This document shows, one piece after another, positions 10,451-20,645 of a DNA stretch of 64,000 nucleotides (positions are counted from its first letter, which is position 1; each line of letters opens with the position of its first letter). The DNA is from Phymatolithon calcareum (lineage: Eukaryota > Rhodophyta > Florideophyceae > Hapalidiales). A model generated the notes under the pieces. That model was not told where the DNA came from. It worked only from the letters and a program-made list of their open reading frames with translations, and searched no databases. The DNA lies in the NCBI GenBank assembly GCA_977006965.1, contig OZ345355.1:2294001-2358000 (forward strand), in the 5' to 3' direction. Both the position numbers and the translations under genes were made by a program.

Positions 10451-11216
10451 GAAGAAGAAAGGTAGATTTTTATTTAAAAATTACCAACGCATCTGCTGAC
10501 GCTTGGGTATTGTCTGGATTCAGTCTATGGGAGAGTTTGTTTTTGTAGACGCGAGAAAACACGAGCTGTTTTCACGTAACTGAAGTAAAAAATGTGAACT
10601 TGGACAGATAAATATTTAACAGTTCATCTGGAGTTGTGCATTTTCAGCGCTCGTATCACTTTCATTCAAACTGAGTTCTATTGGCCAGATGATCTTCACT
10701 ACCCGGTCAACCTTCAGCTTATATAACCTGATGCGGGAAAAATAAGTTGGAAGCTTAAATTCGATTGTTTATTTTGATGTGATGAGGATTTTATAAGTTG
10801 TAAATCACTGCATTATTCCTCCGAGAGGAGAACAATATAAGCTGGATTTTCTAAAGAATTTGAGAAGGGGAAGAGGAAAAATACTTTTTTTCTCACTTAA
10901 TTTTTGTGCAGAGGTAAAAACAAAATAAGTGAGTTTTTTCTAATATTTTGAAAATGTGAACAGAAACGACAACAGTCTGGGCGTGGACCACTTTATCATC
11001 GTTCCGGTTCGCAGTGGTCCTGTGAAACACTCAATTTTGTACTTTGCGTGGGAGCTTCCATTGGCGACAAACTGGTAAACGGCGTCTTTTCTAGCGTCTA
11101 CAAAAACAAGTCGTATATGTACCGTAAGCCGGGATAGCAAATGTGTAAAACGTTCTCGTAACTGTTATGCCGGCTTACGGTACACACCTCCTTTTTCTTT
11201 TCGTCTTGGTGTAATT
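10451..11216 (-). mobile_element. SINE-like repeat interrupted by a MITE, with 13-bp TSD
   Basis: The left part (10451-10538) is the reversed SINE tail: GAAGAAGAAAGGTAG, then ACGCATCTGCTGACGCTTGG. The right part (about 11186-11216) resumes the same SINE (TTTTCTTTTCGTCTTGGTGT). The whole is flanked by CATCGGGAGTGTA at 10438-10450 and 11217-11229. An extra 11107-11185 stretch contains an inverted pair (TACCGTAAGCCGG / CCGGCTTACGGTA). Confidence 0.65.
10539..11106. mobile_element. MITE-like element nested in SINE
   Basis: The ends form inverted repeats: GTTTTTGTAGACGCGAGAAA at 10539-10558 against the reverse of TTTTCTAGCGTCTACAAAAAC at 11087-11106 (about 20 bp, few mismatches). There is no credible ORF inside. 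No clear TSD was seen, so the exact ends are tentative. Confidence 0.5.
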
Positions 11217-12140
11217 CATCGGGAGTGTATTTTGTGTTCATTATTTAAAATGAACGTGCACTGTTCCCAGTAGACTGCTAGTGTACACGTTCCTTCGGAA
11301 CGCGTTCGCTTCCGACAGACTAGCATTCCTCTGCGAAGGTGAATTTTATTTTGAATGTAGAATAATCAATACTCTTCAGACTGTAAGGGATATGTGTTTC
11401 AGCTGCTACTGAAGTGCAGCTTACAATACTGACTTCTGCTCCTTTTGGAGGCCCTCCCTCGTTCGGGGGAAAAAGCTCAATTTGAGACGTGCCATTTTCT
11501 TGCCTGCGACAATACTGTAATGGATGGATGGATTTCTGTTGTGTTGAAGCTCCCTTAGTCAATTATCATTGCACCTGAGAGACTTTTCGTTGCGCTACAA
11601 TCCTTCGCTTACGTTTTCAACAATACTGTAATGCCTCGTTTGATTTTGTAGTGTACAGTGCTCTAATCAGACACCCGAAACGAAAAATGTATATTCCCAA
11701 AAACAGAGTCACCCAGCACGACGAGCGCACACTGAGTTGGCAGCTTTAACGTTTGTTGCCGAGAACATTTCCTGTGAAGAATTCAGGGACACAGAGCTCG
11801 TGTGCGCACGGAATCGCTAAGAAAGCATCGTTTTACAGGGCTGCAGTGGCGTCAAGCAGTCCGCGCCAGTCATGATCGCACAGAGATCGAAGTTTTGCAG
11901 GCGCTTATGGAGAACCACTGATATCTCGCAGCTATTCAATGTCGTCGTGCGCCGCAAGCGAGATGCCAAGGATGGGAACCGACATGCATTTTTGCTATGC
12001 CCATGATTACTGAAATGGTACAGCCCTTCGGAGGAGGACGAACTCGTTTCAAGTTTGTACAGCATCGGCTTTGCTCTTATGAAGGTATTACGTTGAGTTT
12101 ACGATTTCTTTTCTGGCAATGTCACAATGGTTCTAACTCA

Positions 12141-12944
12141 TTTTTTCTTTTTGTTCTTTTGCTTCTCAGCGATCAGTCGTTTTCTGGGTGACTCATGAAC
12201 CGGAATGGGCAGGTAGCTGTTACCAAACCCCGTGACGACTCTGCGACTTTTCGCGTTGGTAGAGATTGCCTGCGTGTGACTGGCCCTGAATGAAAGGAAA
12301 GGGAATACGGCTAAATAGCCAAACGGAAAAAGGTACAACAATGATGGTTTTGAAGAACAATGGAAAGTTTATTGATCGTCTCTCTCTCTGTCCATCGACC
12401 GATTGCGGCGTGATATATGCTGACACGACGCGAAATCTATGCCTCTAGTCTGGGGGGCGACTGCATGTCCCAGGAACTCAGGAACAAAAGGCCTGGAGGA
12501 AACGAGAGAACTATATGCGCGCGAAATATGTGCTGGAGCGAAGTTGTTGCTGAATGAGGATGACGGGCGCGAGAATGTGCGCGGTTTTCCAAATTGGGGA
12601 TGACTTTTGTTGGCGCTGGTTTCGGATTGCGTGCGTCTTGCGGCGCGTAACACTACCTAGAAGACTATTGAGCCCGCCTCCTCTACAATCCTCTCCCTAC
12701 CCCTCTCAGATTCATCCAAATGCGTGCATTTTCTCTCGTTACTGTAGAATCATCAAGCGGCCAGTTGTACAATAAAACCACATTTTAGGAGCCTGTTTTT
12801 CGTGACTAGAAACGCATCCTCGAGTACTACGTAGGAGCGTTACTTTTGCGCGCACATGCGTTGTTCAGACGGCACGTACAAAAACTTTTGGCGTAGTGTA
12901 ATCCACCGCCACCCACATATCCACGAGTATGTGCGCCAGATATC
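12141..12944. other. No gene or repeat recognised
   Basis: Short ORFs only. There is a C/T-rich stretch at about 12680-12720 and nothing assignable. It lies between block C1 and a LINE fragment. Confidence 0.4.
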
Positions 12945-13290
12945 ACAAATGAACGTAAATCTCTTCTGCCGGGTCCATGAAGGCTTCTTCAGGATTCTGT
13001 TGAGTTTTCCAACTGCCCATGATCCTTGACTGCCCATTTCTTCAATTCTCGGAAAATGGCCAAAAAACCACCATGCGCAAAGAGCTTCATCCTCACTGCT
13101 TGGTGTGGTATACTATTCTTGGCGAACGAAATTTCCTGATGCGGTGCTCTTCTTGCTGTTCCCATACTCGCCGAAGGCCAGATCTATCTTGAATGTCAGT
13201 TGTCGTGTTTGATTCCCGTATACCGTCGAGAATTTCGAGTTCTAGCTCTGCCCCTGTGTTATCTGTCTCCTCCACAATCCTGCTTAGGAA
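12945..13290 (-). mobile_element. LINE group A fragment
   Basis: The minus strand encodes the group A C-terminal region. IQDRSGLRRVWEQQEEH lies at about 13140-13200, and the LNRILKKPSWT segment at about 12960-13000, matching 3260-3530. The frame is broken between them and the 3' terminus is missing. Confidence 0.7.
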
Positions 13291-13299
13291 AGTCGGCAC

Positions 13300-13615
13300 C
13301 TGTATTACATGCTCAACTAAACCCGAAATCTCAGTGTCCTTAATCAGAATTACGTAGTATCTCGTGAATGGTTATGACCACGTTAGTCTCCTCTGTGGGG
13401 GTTCATGTAGACTTTCTCAGGATGTTGTTGAGTATTTTTACAACCCATGTTCCTTGACTGTCCATTTAATCCATCAAATTCTGCGGATTTCTTGGAAAGA
13501 TACCTTCAAATCATCCTTCAAGAGAATCCGATGCCTCCTTTCTTTCATCCTAACTTCTTGATGCGGTAGACCATTCTTTGAAAACATAGAACTACATCAT
13601 AAACTGAATAAACTG
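13300..13615 (-). mobile_element. Second LINE group A fragment
   Basis: A second, more decayed minus-strand copy of the same C-terminal segment. It is seen as the reversed TTCTTTCATCCTAACTTCTTGATGCGGTAGACC region (first 20 bases from about 13538) and the AATCAGAATTACGTAGTAT tail near 13343. It is placed directly beside the previous fragment but is separately truncated. Confidence 0.55.
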
Positions 13616-13695
13616 TTTCGGAACAAAACGTGCACATCGCGACTGGCTTTCTGAGAACCTCAAAAAGAGAAAACAGAAGTCATCAAAGTTTTTAG

Positions 13696-14427
13696 TTAGT
13701 AGTCTTGCTCGTAGTCGTAAATACCCAGCTTTTGATCGTTCTTCTCAGCCCTGCGCCGGGACCAATTGATGGCGGTGATAATGGCTCCAACAATAGTCGC
13801 ACCGGCGCCGATGACCGGGCCGAGCCATACCCAGATACTGAGACTGATGCTCCTCTTATTCTCCCTCCCATCTGGAACATCCGAGCTATTGTCCGATTCC
13901 GATGTCCCTGGGGTCGGGGATTCCTTGAATGCCTCGCGGTAAAGACAACCGTCATTTAAGCCATTCCCGATCAGGAAGTACTTTACACCTTTAGTGCGGT
14001 TGACAATGTCCTTGACGCCCCACATTTTCACTCGGACGTCTTCACGAGGTCGTGAGAAAGAAATCCAGACCTTAGACAGGCGATATTCTCGGCATTGCAA
14101 TTCTTTTGAATAGCCAGACACTCGGTATCCAATCTTATCACTGATAGTGTCACTATAAGTATGGTGACCATACACTTGACCAAGTGGAAAACTACCGGTC
14201 GAGCAAGGCTTCCCATCGAACGAGATATTTTGCGCCTTGAGAACATTTCCAGTTGTGCCGATCTCCGCTGTGTCCCCGCACAAATGTATGTTATTGCTCC
14301 GTCGCTCCAATGTGTAACTGCCCTCGATATCCGGGATTGTTAACGTGGCATTGGCGGCGCACAGCAGATTAAGAAGCAGAAGGGCACATGGGAGAAGCTG
14401 AAGGAGACAGAGAGACGAGCGCGCCAT
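13696..14427 (-). CDS. Secreted-pathway single-pass membrane protein (243 aa), family unknown
   Basis: An intact single-exon ORF. An N-terminal signal peptide spans residues 1 to about 27 (hydrophobic LLPCALLLLN and LLCAANA). A roughly 165-residue lumenal or extracellular domain follows, with cysteines at 50, 75, 112 and 161 that could form two disulphides, and N-glycosylation sequons at 26, 67, 143 and 180. A Ser/Pro/Asp-rich stalk covers about 170-190. One membrane helix lies at about 195-221, followed by a basic stop-transfer RRR. The tail is short, acidic and Tyr-rich, ending IYDYEQDY. The topology is therefore type I. I do not recognise the ectodomain family. A broken paralogue with the same helix and tail lies at 40330-41088. 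The flanking 5' DNA is conserved between the two. The function is unknown; the tail tyrosines could be a sorting signal. Confidence 0.8.
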   Translation of the reverse strand: MARSSLCLLQLLPCALLLLNLLCAANATLTIPDIEGSYTLERRSNNIHLCGDTAEIGTTGNVLKAQNISFDGKPCSTGSFPLGQVYGHHTYSDTISDKIGYRVSGYSKELQCREYRLSKVWISFSRPREDVRVKMWGVKDIVNRTKGVKYFLIGNGLNDGCLYREAFKESPTPGTSESDNSSDVPDGRENKRSISLSIWVWLGPVIGAGATIVGAIITAINWSRRRAEKNDQKLGIYDYEQDY

Positions 14428-14662
14428 CGCACGGCGACGGGGAGGTTAAGGGGAGCACTGTGCGGGATGTGGACGCCCGTAAACCAGCAGCGGCTCACAC
14501 GAGCGCCGAGAATGGACTAGAATGTCGGGAAGGAGACCGCAACGGTAGATGAAGTGTCAGTAATGGTAGCGATTACTTGGTCGGTAGTTATGGATGCGAC
14601 CGTGGAAAGGGCACAAGCGTAGAAGGGAGTCTCCGAGTACCACCAGGGAGTCCGATGCCGGT

Positions 14663-14677
14663 GGGGGGGGGGGGGGG
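14663..14677 (+). repeat. 15-base guanine run
   Basis: An uninterrupted run of 15 G's about 235 bp upstream of the membrane-protein ATG on the opposite strand. The B2 copy has a shorter run at about 41325-41333. Its length may be unstable in sequencing or in vivo. Confidence 0.9.
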
Positions 14678-15387
14678 ACAGATGAAGATGAGATGATACG
14701 GAGGCACCATCATCGTGACTCCGTATGAATACCCGGTAACAACGTTTGTTGAAAGTACAGAAAATAGCTCATTTCGAAGCTTTCATGTTTTGATAGATCG
14801 GAGGGATTCACGGAACTTCGCTTTCCAAGACTTGGGTTCATTCTGATTGCATTAAATTAAGATGTAATATCGGTGCATGCACCTACAGTGCAGCATTATC
14901 ATCATATTCTCCCCCACTAAACATTCCCCTGGTAGGTACATGCACGTACAGTACATCATCATCATGATATTCAATTTACAGTATTTACGATGATCGTAAT
15001 TAGATTGATTTTCGCACAGTGCCCAGGACTCACCATTTTGGGGAAGGCAGCAACGATGTACAGGTGCATGCACCTACAGCACATCCTAATTTTAGACATG
15101 GATCAGTATCGGGTCTGTGTTAATTTGGTAACGAACTATTGAAGCGCAATGAACTGGGTGTGCGACATTGTGTGTGTCTAAAGGCCACACATCACGTACA
15201 TGATAACCGCGTGTTTCCTTTGAAAGCTATAATGCGTTGAAGTGACGTGTCGCTGAAAAATGGTATCTTAGAGCTAAACAGCATTCCCGAGCATATGTGT
15301 ATATTTGTTTTTAATTTTTGCTCTTGGAAGAAGTTTTTGTGGCACGCGAACACCAAGAGGCACTAGAAGATTTCGTCGTAATTTAGC

Positions 15388-15960
15388 TTGTTTGGACTAG
15401 CACTTATACACAGAGAAGCACTGCGGAATCAAGGGTATAGCTTCGTCGCTATCCTGGACCTCAAGGCGGAGTACTACTCTATCCCGAGAGATAGGCTCGC
15501 GCAAAGGATAAGAAATGTCCTGGACCTGAACATAACGGAATGGTCATGCAATTCCTGGAGCCGTCCTTTATATAGAGAGATGACGGCGAGTGGAACACCA
15601 TAGACCGTTTCTGTACAACATCTATATGGACACTTTCGTCAAGCAGTTTGACTCGATCCCGGTGAGCGTGTCTGATAAGCCTTCATGCTTTTCGCAGATA
15701 ACGACAAGGTATCCGCCAAAACAGAGGAGGAGCTCCAAAGGACCCTCGACGTGGCATCGGAATGGGCGTTGAGTAACAGAATGACGTGAAATATGACAAA
15801 AAGAGCTGTACTCCGAGCTAGGTCGTCTATCACGGCGAATTTTAGATTATCTGGATGCGTGTCCTCAAGAAACTAAGGGAAGTGAAATATTTAGGAGTAA
15901 CAATTTCCACGGACTGGGTCACAGGGTACGTGTGGGAGTTCTCAAGCTGACTGCTTCGAC
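15388..15960 (+). mobile_element. LINE fragment (RT palm), decayed
   Basis: Encodes FVAILDLKAEYYSIPRDRL (about 15443-15500), the RT motif usually reading LDLKAAYD-VPR. LFADNDKVSAKTEEELQ near 15688-15740 is the FADD motif region with Asp to Asn changes. Several stops and frame changes are present. It belongs to the group of LINEs seen at 52.6 and 56.4 kb but is clearly older. Confidence 0.65.
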
Positions 15961-16549
15961 CAGATGCACGAATAATTGGTCCCGAGGCAAGTGCAAAGTC
16001 GTCACAAATTGCACCACGAAATAATTTCTATTTCGTCCACTCAGAAGCTTCTCATAGTTCAGAATGCTAATTTAACGAACGGATAAATTGGAGACTACCG
16101 GTCGGCCATCGGTCCTGTGTCGCTTGCGATGAATATTCAACCTTCTATGGCCTTGCTTACACGTCAGACAAGCGCCAGAATCAATCCTTATTGACGTACA
16201 TGAAAGAAACGTGAAAGCCGCAGTCAACCTCGGTATTGATAGTTTGGAATGGAAAAAACTTACGCCCTCGAATCGCTGCAAGGCCCGATAAGGGAAAATG
16301 CAATCTGATCTGTCCTTGTTGCTCGTCAAGGTTTGAAACTCAATCACACAGCTGTGCCAGGGGACAGAAAGAGGGGGGGCGTCAATGAGGAAATTCGCTA
16401 CATGGACCGAAAAAGTGGGGAAAGTTCGCTAAATCGGCACTCCTTGCCAAAACTATTACTCATCCATTATGATACGCAGAGCACTCCATGTGACCGTAAA
16501 ATCTATTATCGAGGACATGATACGTACTCACATAGAATAGCAGGCATAA

Positions 16550-16640
16550 GAGAATGAGCCGCCCTTTCACCTGAGGAAGTCTCGTCGGTATATTTGAACT
16601 ACTGTGGGGCTTTTAAGAATAACTTTTCAAAAAAACTAAA
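16550..16640 (+). mobile_element. LINE 3'-tail fragment
   Basis: CACCTGAGGAAGTC followed by CTGTGGGGCTTTTAAGAATAA matches the group B/F tail (CTGAGGAAGCC ... GTGGGGCTTTTAAATAAACT). Confidence 0.55.
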
Positions 16641-16659
16641 ATTTATTTCTCTCTGGTTT

Positions 16660-16815
16660 AGCTACTCGTCGCAGATAGCATCCCCGACACCATAATTGAC
16701 AATATGGAGAACGACGAGTCCCTGCATTAGGGACTAGGCGATATAAACAAGTTCCGAAAAGCTGCTCCAGTACAGTCTTAGGAGTGCTAGCGAGGACTTT
16801 CAAATAAACAACTAG
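16660..16815 (+). mobile_element. LINE group D 3'-tail fragment
   Basis: Matches the reverse complement of 44570-44721: AATATGGAGAACGACGAGTC, AGGCGATATAA, and the end TTTCAAATAAACAACTA. It appears to be a short LINE tail. Confidence 0.55.
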
Positions 16816-16909
16816 GCAGTTGCCAAAAAAAGAGAGTATCTCCGTGATCACAGGCGGTGAGGTCGATTATCATGGGGGGGGGAATTGTAGGTTTTTATTT
16901 TAGAAGCCC

Positions 16910-17353
16910 TCAACGCCGGTATTCACGAACAACAGCGATTATCACGGACTTAACCGCTTTCCTGATGTTTTTTTCGCTTTGCAATGTTGTGGATGTTCGG
17001 CCTACCGAGTGCCTGTGAGAAGTGATCGGTGTTTCCGCACGAGAAGCAGTGACGGGCCCTCGTTTCAGATGGCAAGTACGGCTTCTCGGGCTGATCACCA
17101 GTCACTGCAAAACGCGATATATTGTCCTCGTCTTGCTTCACTGACGTCCCCGAGCCGTGCTTGTATCACGGCTTGAACGCACAAACCGTCTAGAAGCGTA
17201 CAAAAGCGCAACGACAACGTGGTGGCAAGAGCATGTAGCGCGGGAGCCGCTGTTAACTTTCACATCGAATGGTGTCACTTTGCTGCGAACTGTATAGCCG
17301 TAGCGCTTACTGCATGGGTAGTGTTCCTGGCGCGTTGAATGCAAGAAGTGCAT
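16910..17353 (-). pseudogene. MULE transposase C-terminal remnant (SWIM, zinc knuckle)
   Basis: The minus-strand 17138-17353 ORF contains RATCSCHH, the first half of a SWIM zinc finger like that at 375-440, but the second C-x-H pair is degraded. 16950-17141 then encodes PSETRARHCFSCGNTDHFSQ. This is a C-x2-C-x4-H zinc knuckle missing its last Cys; such knuckles commonly follow SWIM in MULE transposases. The two parts are in different frames. No DDE core is present. Confidence 0.55.
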
Positions 17354-17775
17354 GTGCCTATATCAGGCTACGCGTAATATCTAGATTTGAACATGTAACG
17401 GTATCATTGCGAAGGCTACATAGGGCATATGATGTACACCTAATTCGGGTAATCGGGAAGCGTGGATAGACGTAATGAAGCACTGCCGCATTGGTATAAG
17501 TAGTAACCTTTTCTGAACCAAACAATAAGAAGAGGTATCGCTCTCACAAAGCGACCTGAGTGGTGGACTGACACGCGGGAACGATCACAGAACAACACAG
17601 CTCAGCACTTCGCTTTCAACTACCTCCGGCTGCACGAGCGGCTTTTGTTCTGCTGTCGCGGGTTTGTATATATGTAGAGTTAGCTAGCGTATATCATAAC
17701 AAGTAGTAGTTTTGGCAAGGGTTGTCGATTTAGCGAACATTACTTACTTTTTCGGTCCATGCAGGGAATTTCCTC

Positions 17776-17999
17776 GGCAAAATATTGTACCTCATACAGA
17801 GACTGGAAGCAAATATTTGCAGTAAGCAGGCACAATGAAGTTCTATGCGACAGGGGTTTATTTTCTTCTTCAACGGAAACAAGCGAAGAGAAAGGTTATT
17901 CAAGATTGGGTAGATGATATGTGCTTTTAAGAACATCATTGTCATGAATTCCTTTCTGTTAGGGCTTGACAACTATATCTTTCTTTATAACGTACCGTT
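17776..17999. other. No gene recognised
   Basis: Only short ORFs. No repeat match was noticed between the MULE end and the LINE fragment. Confidence 0.35.
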
Positions 18000-18260
18000 C
18001 CGTGTCGTCCTGGTGTTATGCGAGACGGACATAAGCACTCAGATAGCACAAAGGTATTCACTTCACGAAAAAAACCTTTGAGCCCGTATGGTGTCAAGGA
18101 TAAAGTGGAGCACTTGACCTTTTTTTGCTCTTGTCGGGCTCTGTTTCAGCGGCAATTCAGGGAAGAGTGCATGAAAGTTGTAGAAGATCTTTCCAGAGAT
18201 TGACTATATAAATTCTCGAATTTTTGAACAACGAAAACCTTGTTCGAGGGAACGTTTAGA
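18000..18260 (+). mobile_element. LINE group E, C-terminal end
   Basis: 18018-18203 encodes a 61-aa end with VEHLTFFCSCRALFQRQFRE, the E-x-x-x-H-x-x-x-x-C pattern found at the C terminus of many LINE RT proteins. The downstream sequence resembles 55540-55740 (GTAGAAGATCT, TTGAACAACGA against TTGAACGAAGA, CTTG-TCGAG). Confidence 0.5.
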
Positions 18261-19344
18261 CCTCCGAAGCGAAAGTAGGCCTTATTACCAGATTCGAGAT
18301 TAACATGCTTAACAAGATGAAGTTGAAAATGAGTTCTGTAAATCTTTTCACAGAGAATGATCCAGATGTGAAATCAGAATTGTTCATATGTTCTTGGTTC
18401 AAATTTTATGGCTTCAGGCTTCCGAGCTTTGTCTTCTTTAGAAGACTCCATTTAGACGTCAAATAGCGACTATCGTTCGTCTTCACGCTCCAGGTCGATC
18501 TCTTCTACTTCAAAACAGCTTCTCCGTGTCCTTGTTCACCGTTCTCTGGCGTCGCTCGAAACCGTGACGTTCAGCTGCTGTAGTAGTTCTTTGCAATCAA
18601 TTAATCATGAATTATTCGGAATGCTCCATCGGCTGACAGTATTCGTAGTTTTTTAATGGTACTGCTTGTGCGGAGCCTGTATGGTCGAGAATACAGGAGA
18701 AGTGATGTGGAAGTTGGAGAGGTCTCTCTGATTTGCAAGCATAGAGTCCGGCAAAGCTCATCAATATTGTCTATCGACTCAAGTATTGAGCTAAATTCAT
18801 AGCTTATCCTGGGTTTATGTTGTCTATTCTCGCGGGCAGAGAAATGCGCAATGGGCAGACCGGTACTGTAAGTTCGCAGTTATCGACATCCAATATGCAA
18901 GATAATCTGCGCCTCAGCAACAGCAAAAATAGTATTTGCTTCCGGTGCTGGTCCCAATCTGGGCTCATCGAAATTAACAAGAACATTCATCGTGAAGCGC
19001 CATGCCACAGAAGTAACCGCACGACCGTTAAGTCAGTTTATTTCTGTGAAGAAAACTTGCGTCTCGCACGGGGCCATTTGCAACCAAGGCGCAAGTGATG
19101 GACCCTAAAAACGCCGTTTGTGTGTTTATACAGTAAACCCGTTCTAACTGCAAGGCTTCGGGACCGGTAGTCGAGTTGCAGTTTAAGAGGAAATTATGTC
19201 TGTATGGACTGCCTTGTGGATCGAGGGCCTGCCAAAGGACTCGCACTAAGAGCCATCGTCTCCGAAGATGAGGCTAAGGTAGCACTGCATGGTCCAATAA
19301 ACCTCCTGCTCGAAAAGACGCAACAAAACCGCTCGGGCTGGATA
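18261..19344. other. 1.1 kb without recognisable gene
   Basis: Both strands hold only short ORFs with no familiar motif. No clear repeat relation was found. Confidence 0.4.
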
Positions 19345-19398
19345 CTGTCCTCATGTTGAGACACATGGTACCTTCTCAATAAATCCACTTAATTACGA
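19345..19398 (+). mobile_element. LINE group A tail
   Basis: ACACATGGTACCTTCTCAAT then AAATCCACTTAATTACG is the group A 3' terminus, preceded by about 15 bp also seen reversed at 44470-44485. Confidence 0.7.
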
Positions 19399-19619
19399 AT
19401 GGTTCGCAGACGAAATGCATATGGATCGAACATGATGTACCGCTACTTACAGTGCAACGAATTGCGAAAATATAAACGAAAAATAATTGGCCTCAGTTTT
19501 GAGGATTGCAATTGGCTTGAAGTTTGCAGTCTTGCAGGTGACCTTAGAATGTAGATATTTAACGCCGGCGTTTGGTCTAGATGGGCACTCCGATTTCAGT
19601 TCTGCAGGGATTTCACTTA

Positions 19620-19767
19620 GAAGAAGAAGAAGAAAGGTAGATTTTTTTTAAAAGTTAGCAGCGCATCTGCTGACGTTCGGGGCAACTTTCCTAAGGCCAA
19701 GAGGTTTTGACTAGATTTTGTCTTGGAGGGGTTTTCTTTTCTTGTTGGTGGAACACGATTCAGTGGA
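19620..19767 (-). mobile_element. SINE-like repeat, 5'-truncated, with 11-bp TSD
   Basis: Reversed SINE tail and middle (GAAGAAGAAGAAAGGTAG; CATCTGCTGACG; TTTTCTTTTCTTGTTGGTGG) between GATTTCACTTA at 19609-19619 and 19768-19778. Confidence 0.75.
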
Positions 19768-19778
19768 GATTTCACTTA

Positions 19779-20071
19779 CAAGGGTTCCAGTAGGGGTGTA
19801 CTGCAGTGAGGCTATCAAAAACATAAGAGATAGAGTATCGAGGACCCAGTTGCGAGGTTCATTTTAATAGGTGTTCTCAATGGAAGAGTGACCATGGACA
19901 TATTTAAAGGGCTCCTTTTCAGAAAACAGAACATATGTAGTATTTGGTAGTTTTGCGTCGCGGGTGGCGTCCAAGTGCTTCCTGTGCAGTTCTGCATGCT
20001 TTTTTCGACGAAATTCCTGCTGCTCTCAACAAGAAGAGGAGACAAAATACTTGGACAGCACTGTACTTTAC
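19779..20071. other. No gene recognised
   Basis: Short overlapping ORFs only, no motif seen. Confidence 0.35.
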
Positions 20072-20130
20072 ATTCTCTCGCGAGGCATATCTAATATTTC
20101 GACCTCGCGAGAGAATATGCAGCTGCATAT
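20072..20130. repeat. 14-bp stem-loop followed by a 16-bp perfect palindrome
   Basis: ATTCTCTCGCGAGG (20072-20085) pairs perfectly with CCTCGCGAGAGAAT (20103-20116) across a 17-nt loop. Overlapping its right edge is ATATGCAGCTGCATAT (20115-20130), a perfect palindrome. The role is unknown; it could be a MITE remnant or a protein-binding site. Confidence 0.8.
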
Positions 20131-20443
20131 ACTAGAATGAGGCACGGGCATTGTTGAATATCCGCAGTATTGCCCGAAAAGCAAAACTTTAATTAACGGC
20201 AGAGCAATCAGTTTAGATATACTGCACTACTGTGCTGTTGTACGAAAAGGAGAAATAGCTCTCTGGCGTAGTAGACGTCAGATATATGTCATACGCGGCA
20301 AATTCAAGTGGTGGTCATCGTGGGGAGTTTCGATTCGGTTGCCTCCTCTGACGGGACGGTCATATGAGTCTCCACCCTATCCACAGGGTGTTGCGGGGAG
20401 TTGCGGGAAACCCGGCGGGGATGCCGAAGGCACGTACACATAT

Positions 20444-20566
20444 TTTTTTCAATTTAAGTCTATTTAAAAGCCTCCCAGACGTCCGAAGATAGGGGCGAGG
20501 CTTCCTCTGATGCTACCTACCTTTGTGCAGCTCGCAAAACACCCACCTGCATGGAGGACGGAAAAA
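20444..20566 (-). mobile_element. LINE group B tail inside the left TIR, 14-bp TSD
   Basis: The reverse of the group B 3' tail (TTTAAAAGCC, GAGGCTTCCTCTGATGCTAC, TTTGTGCAGCTC). It is flanked by GCACGTACACATAT (20430-20443) and GCACGTACACGTAT (20567-20580). Confidence 0.8.
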
Positions 20567-20645
20567 GCACGTACACGTATGCAATTCGGCAGAGTCACAC
20601 TTAACACTCAATTTGCGAGTAAAGCAGTACTTTTTCAGCCCTTTT

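Larger units (their letters stand above)
10400..12140. repeat. Duplication block C1 (partner 52480-55930)
   Basis: Several stretches are collinear with 52480-55930 in the same orientation: around 11230-11330 (GTTCATTATTTA, ATGAACGTGCACTG, ACGTTCCTTCGGAACG), around 11625-11720 (TACTGTAATGCC, GAAACGAAAAATG, CACCCAG with ACGACGAG), around 11875-11900 (CACAGAGATC-AAGT), and around 12080-12140 (ATTTCTTTT-TGGCAATG). C2 is interrupted by a LINE and other insertions, C1 by a SINE. Divergence is higher than for blocks A and B. No gene is recognisable in it. Confidence 0.5.
13690..15290. repeat. Duplication block B1 (partner 40300-44428)
   Basis: Same-orientation match to 40300-44428 over the membrane-protein gene, its upstream region (GGCTCACACGAGC-CCGAGAATGG at about 14490), the G-run region, and a 3' stretch around 15000-15290. 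B2 contains two DNA elements (41503-43593 and 43793-44190) that are absent here. B1 therefore shows the unoccupied sites. Confidence 0.8.
16387..17775 (-). mobile_element. MULE-like element with about 78-bp TIRs
   Basis: The left end begins GAGGAAATTCGCTACATGGA and the right end is its inverted match, finishing CATGCAGGGAATTTCCTC. The inverted similarity runs inward for about 78 bp (16387-16464 against 17698-17775), including TTCGCTAAATCG and CCTTGCCAAAACTA. Remnants of a MULE transposase C terminus lie inside on the minus strand. At 1.4 kb it is internally deleted and has itself received LINE tails at 16550-16640 and 16660-16815. No TSD is visible at the ends chosen. Confidence 0.7.

Noticed and set aside
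14852-15073. CATCATCAT/TGCATGCACCTACAG repeats as a microsatellite or regulatory array
   Set aside because: They are few, imperfect and shared with block B2 as ordinary duplicated flank.
16979-17176. Plus-strand ORF over the MULE zinc knuckle
   Set aside because: The minus strand carries the recognisable knuckle and SWIM residues, so the plus ORF is antisense.
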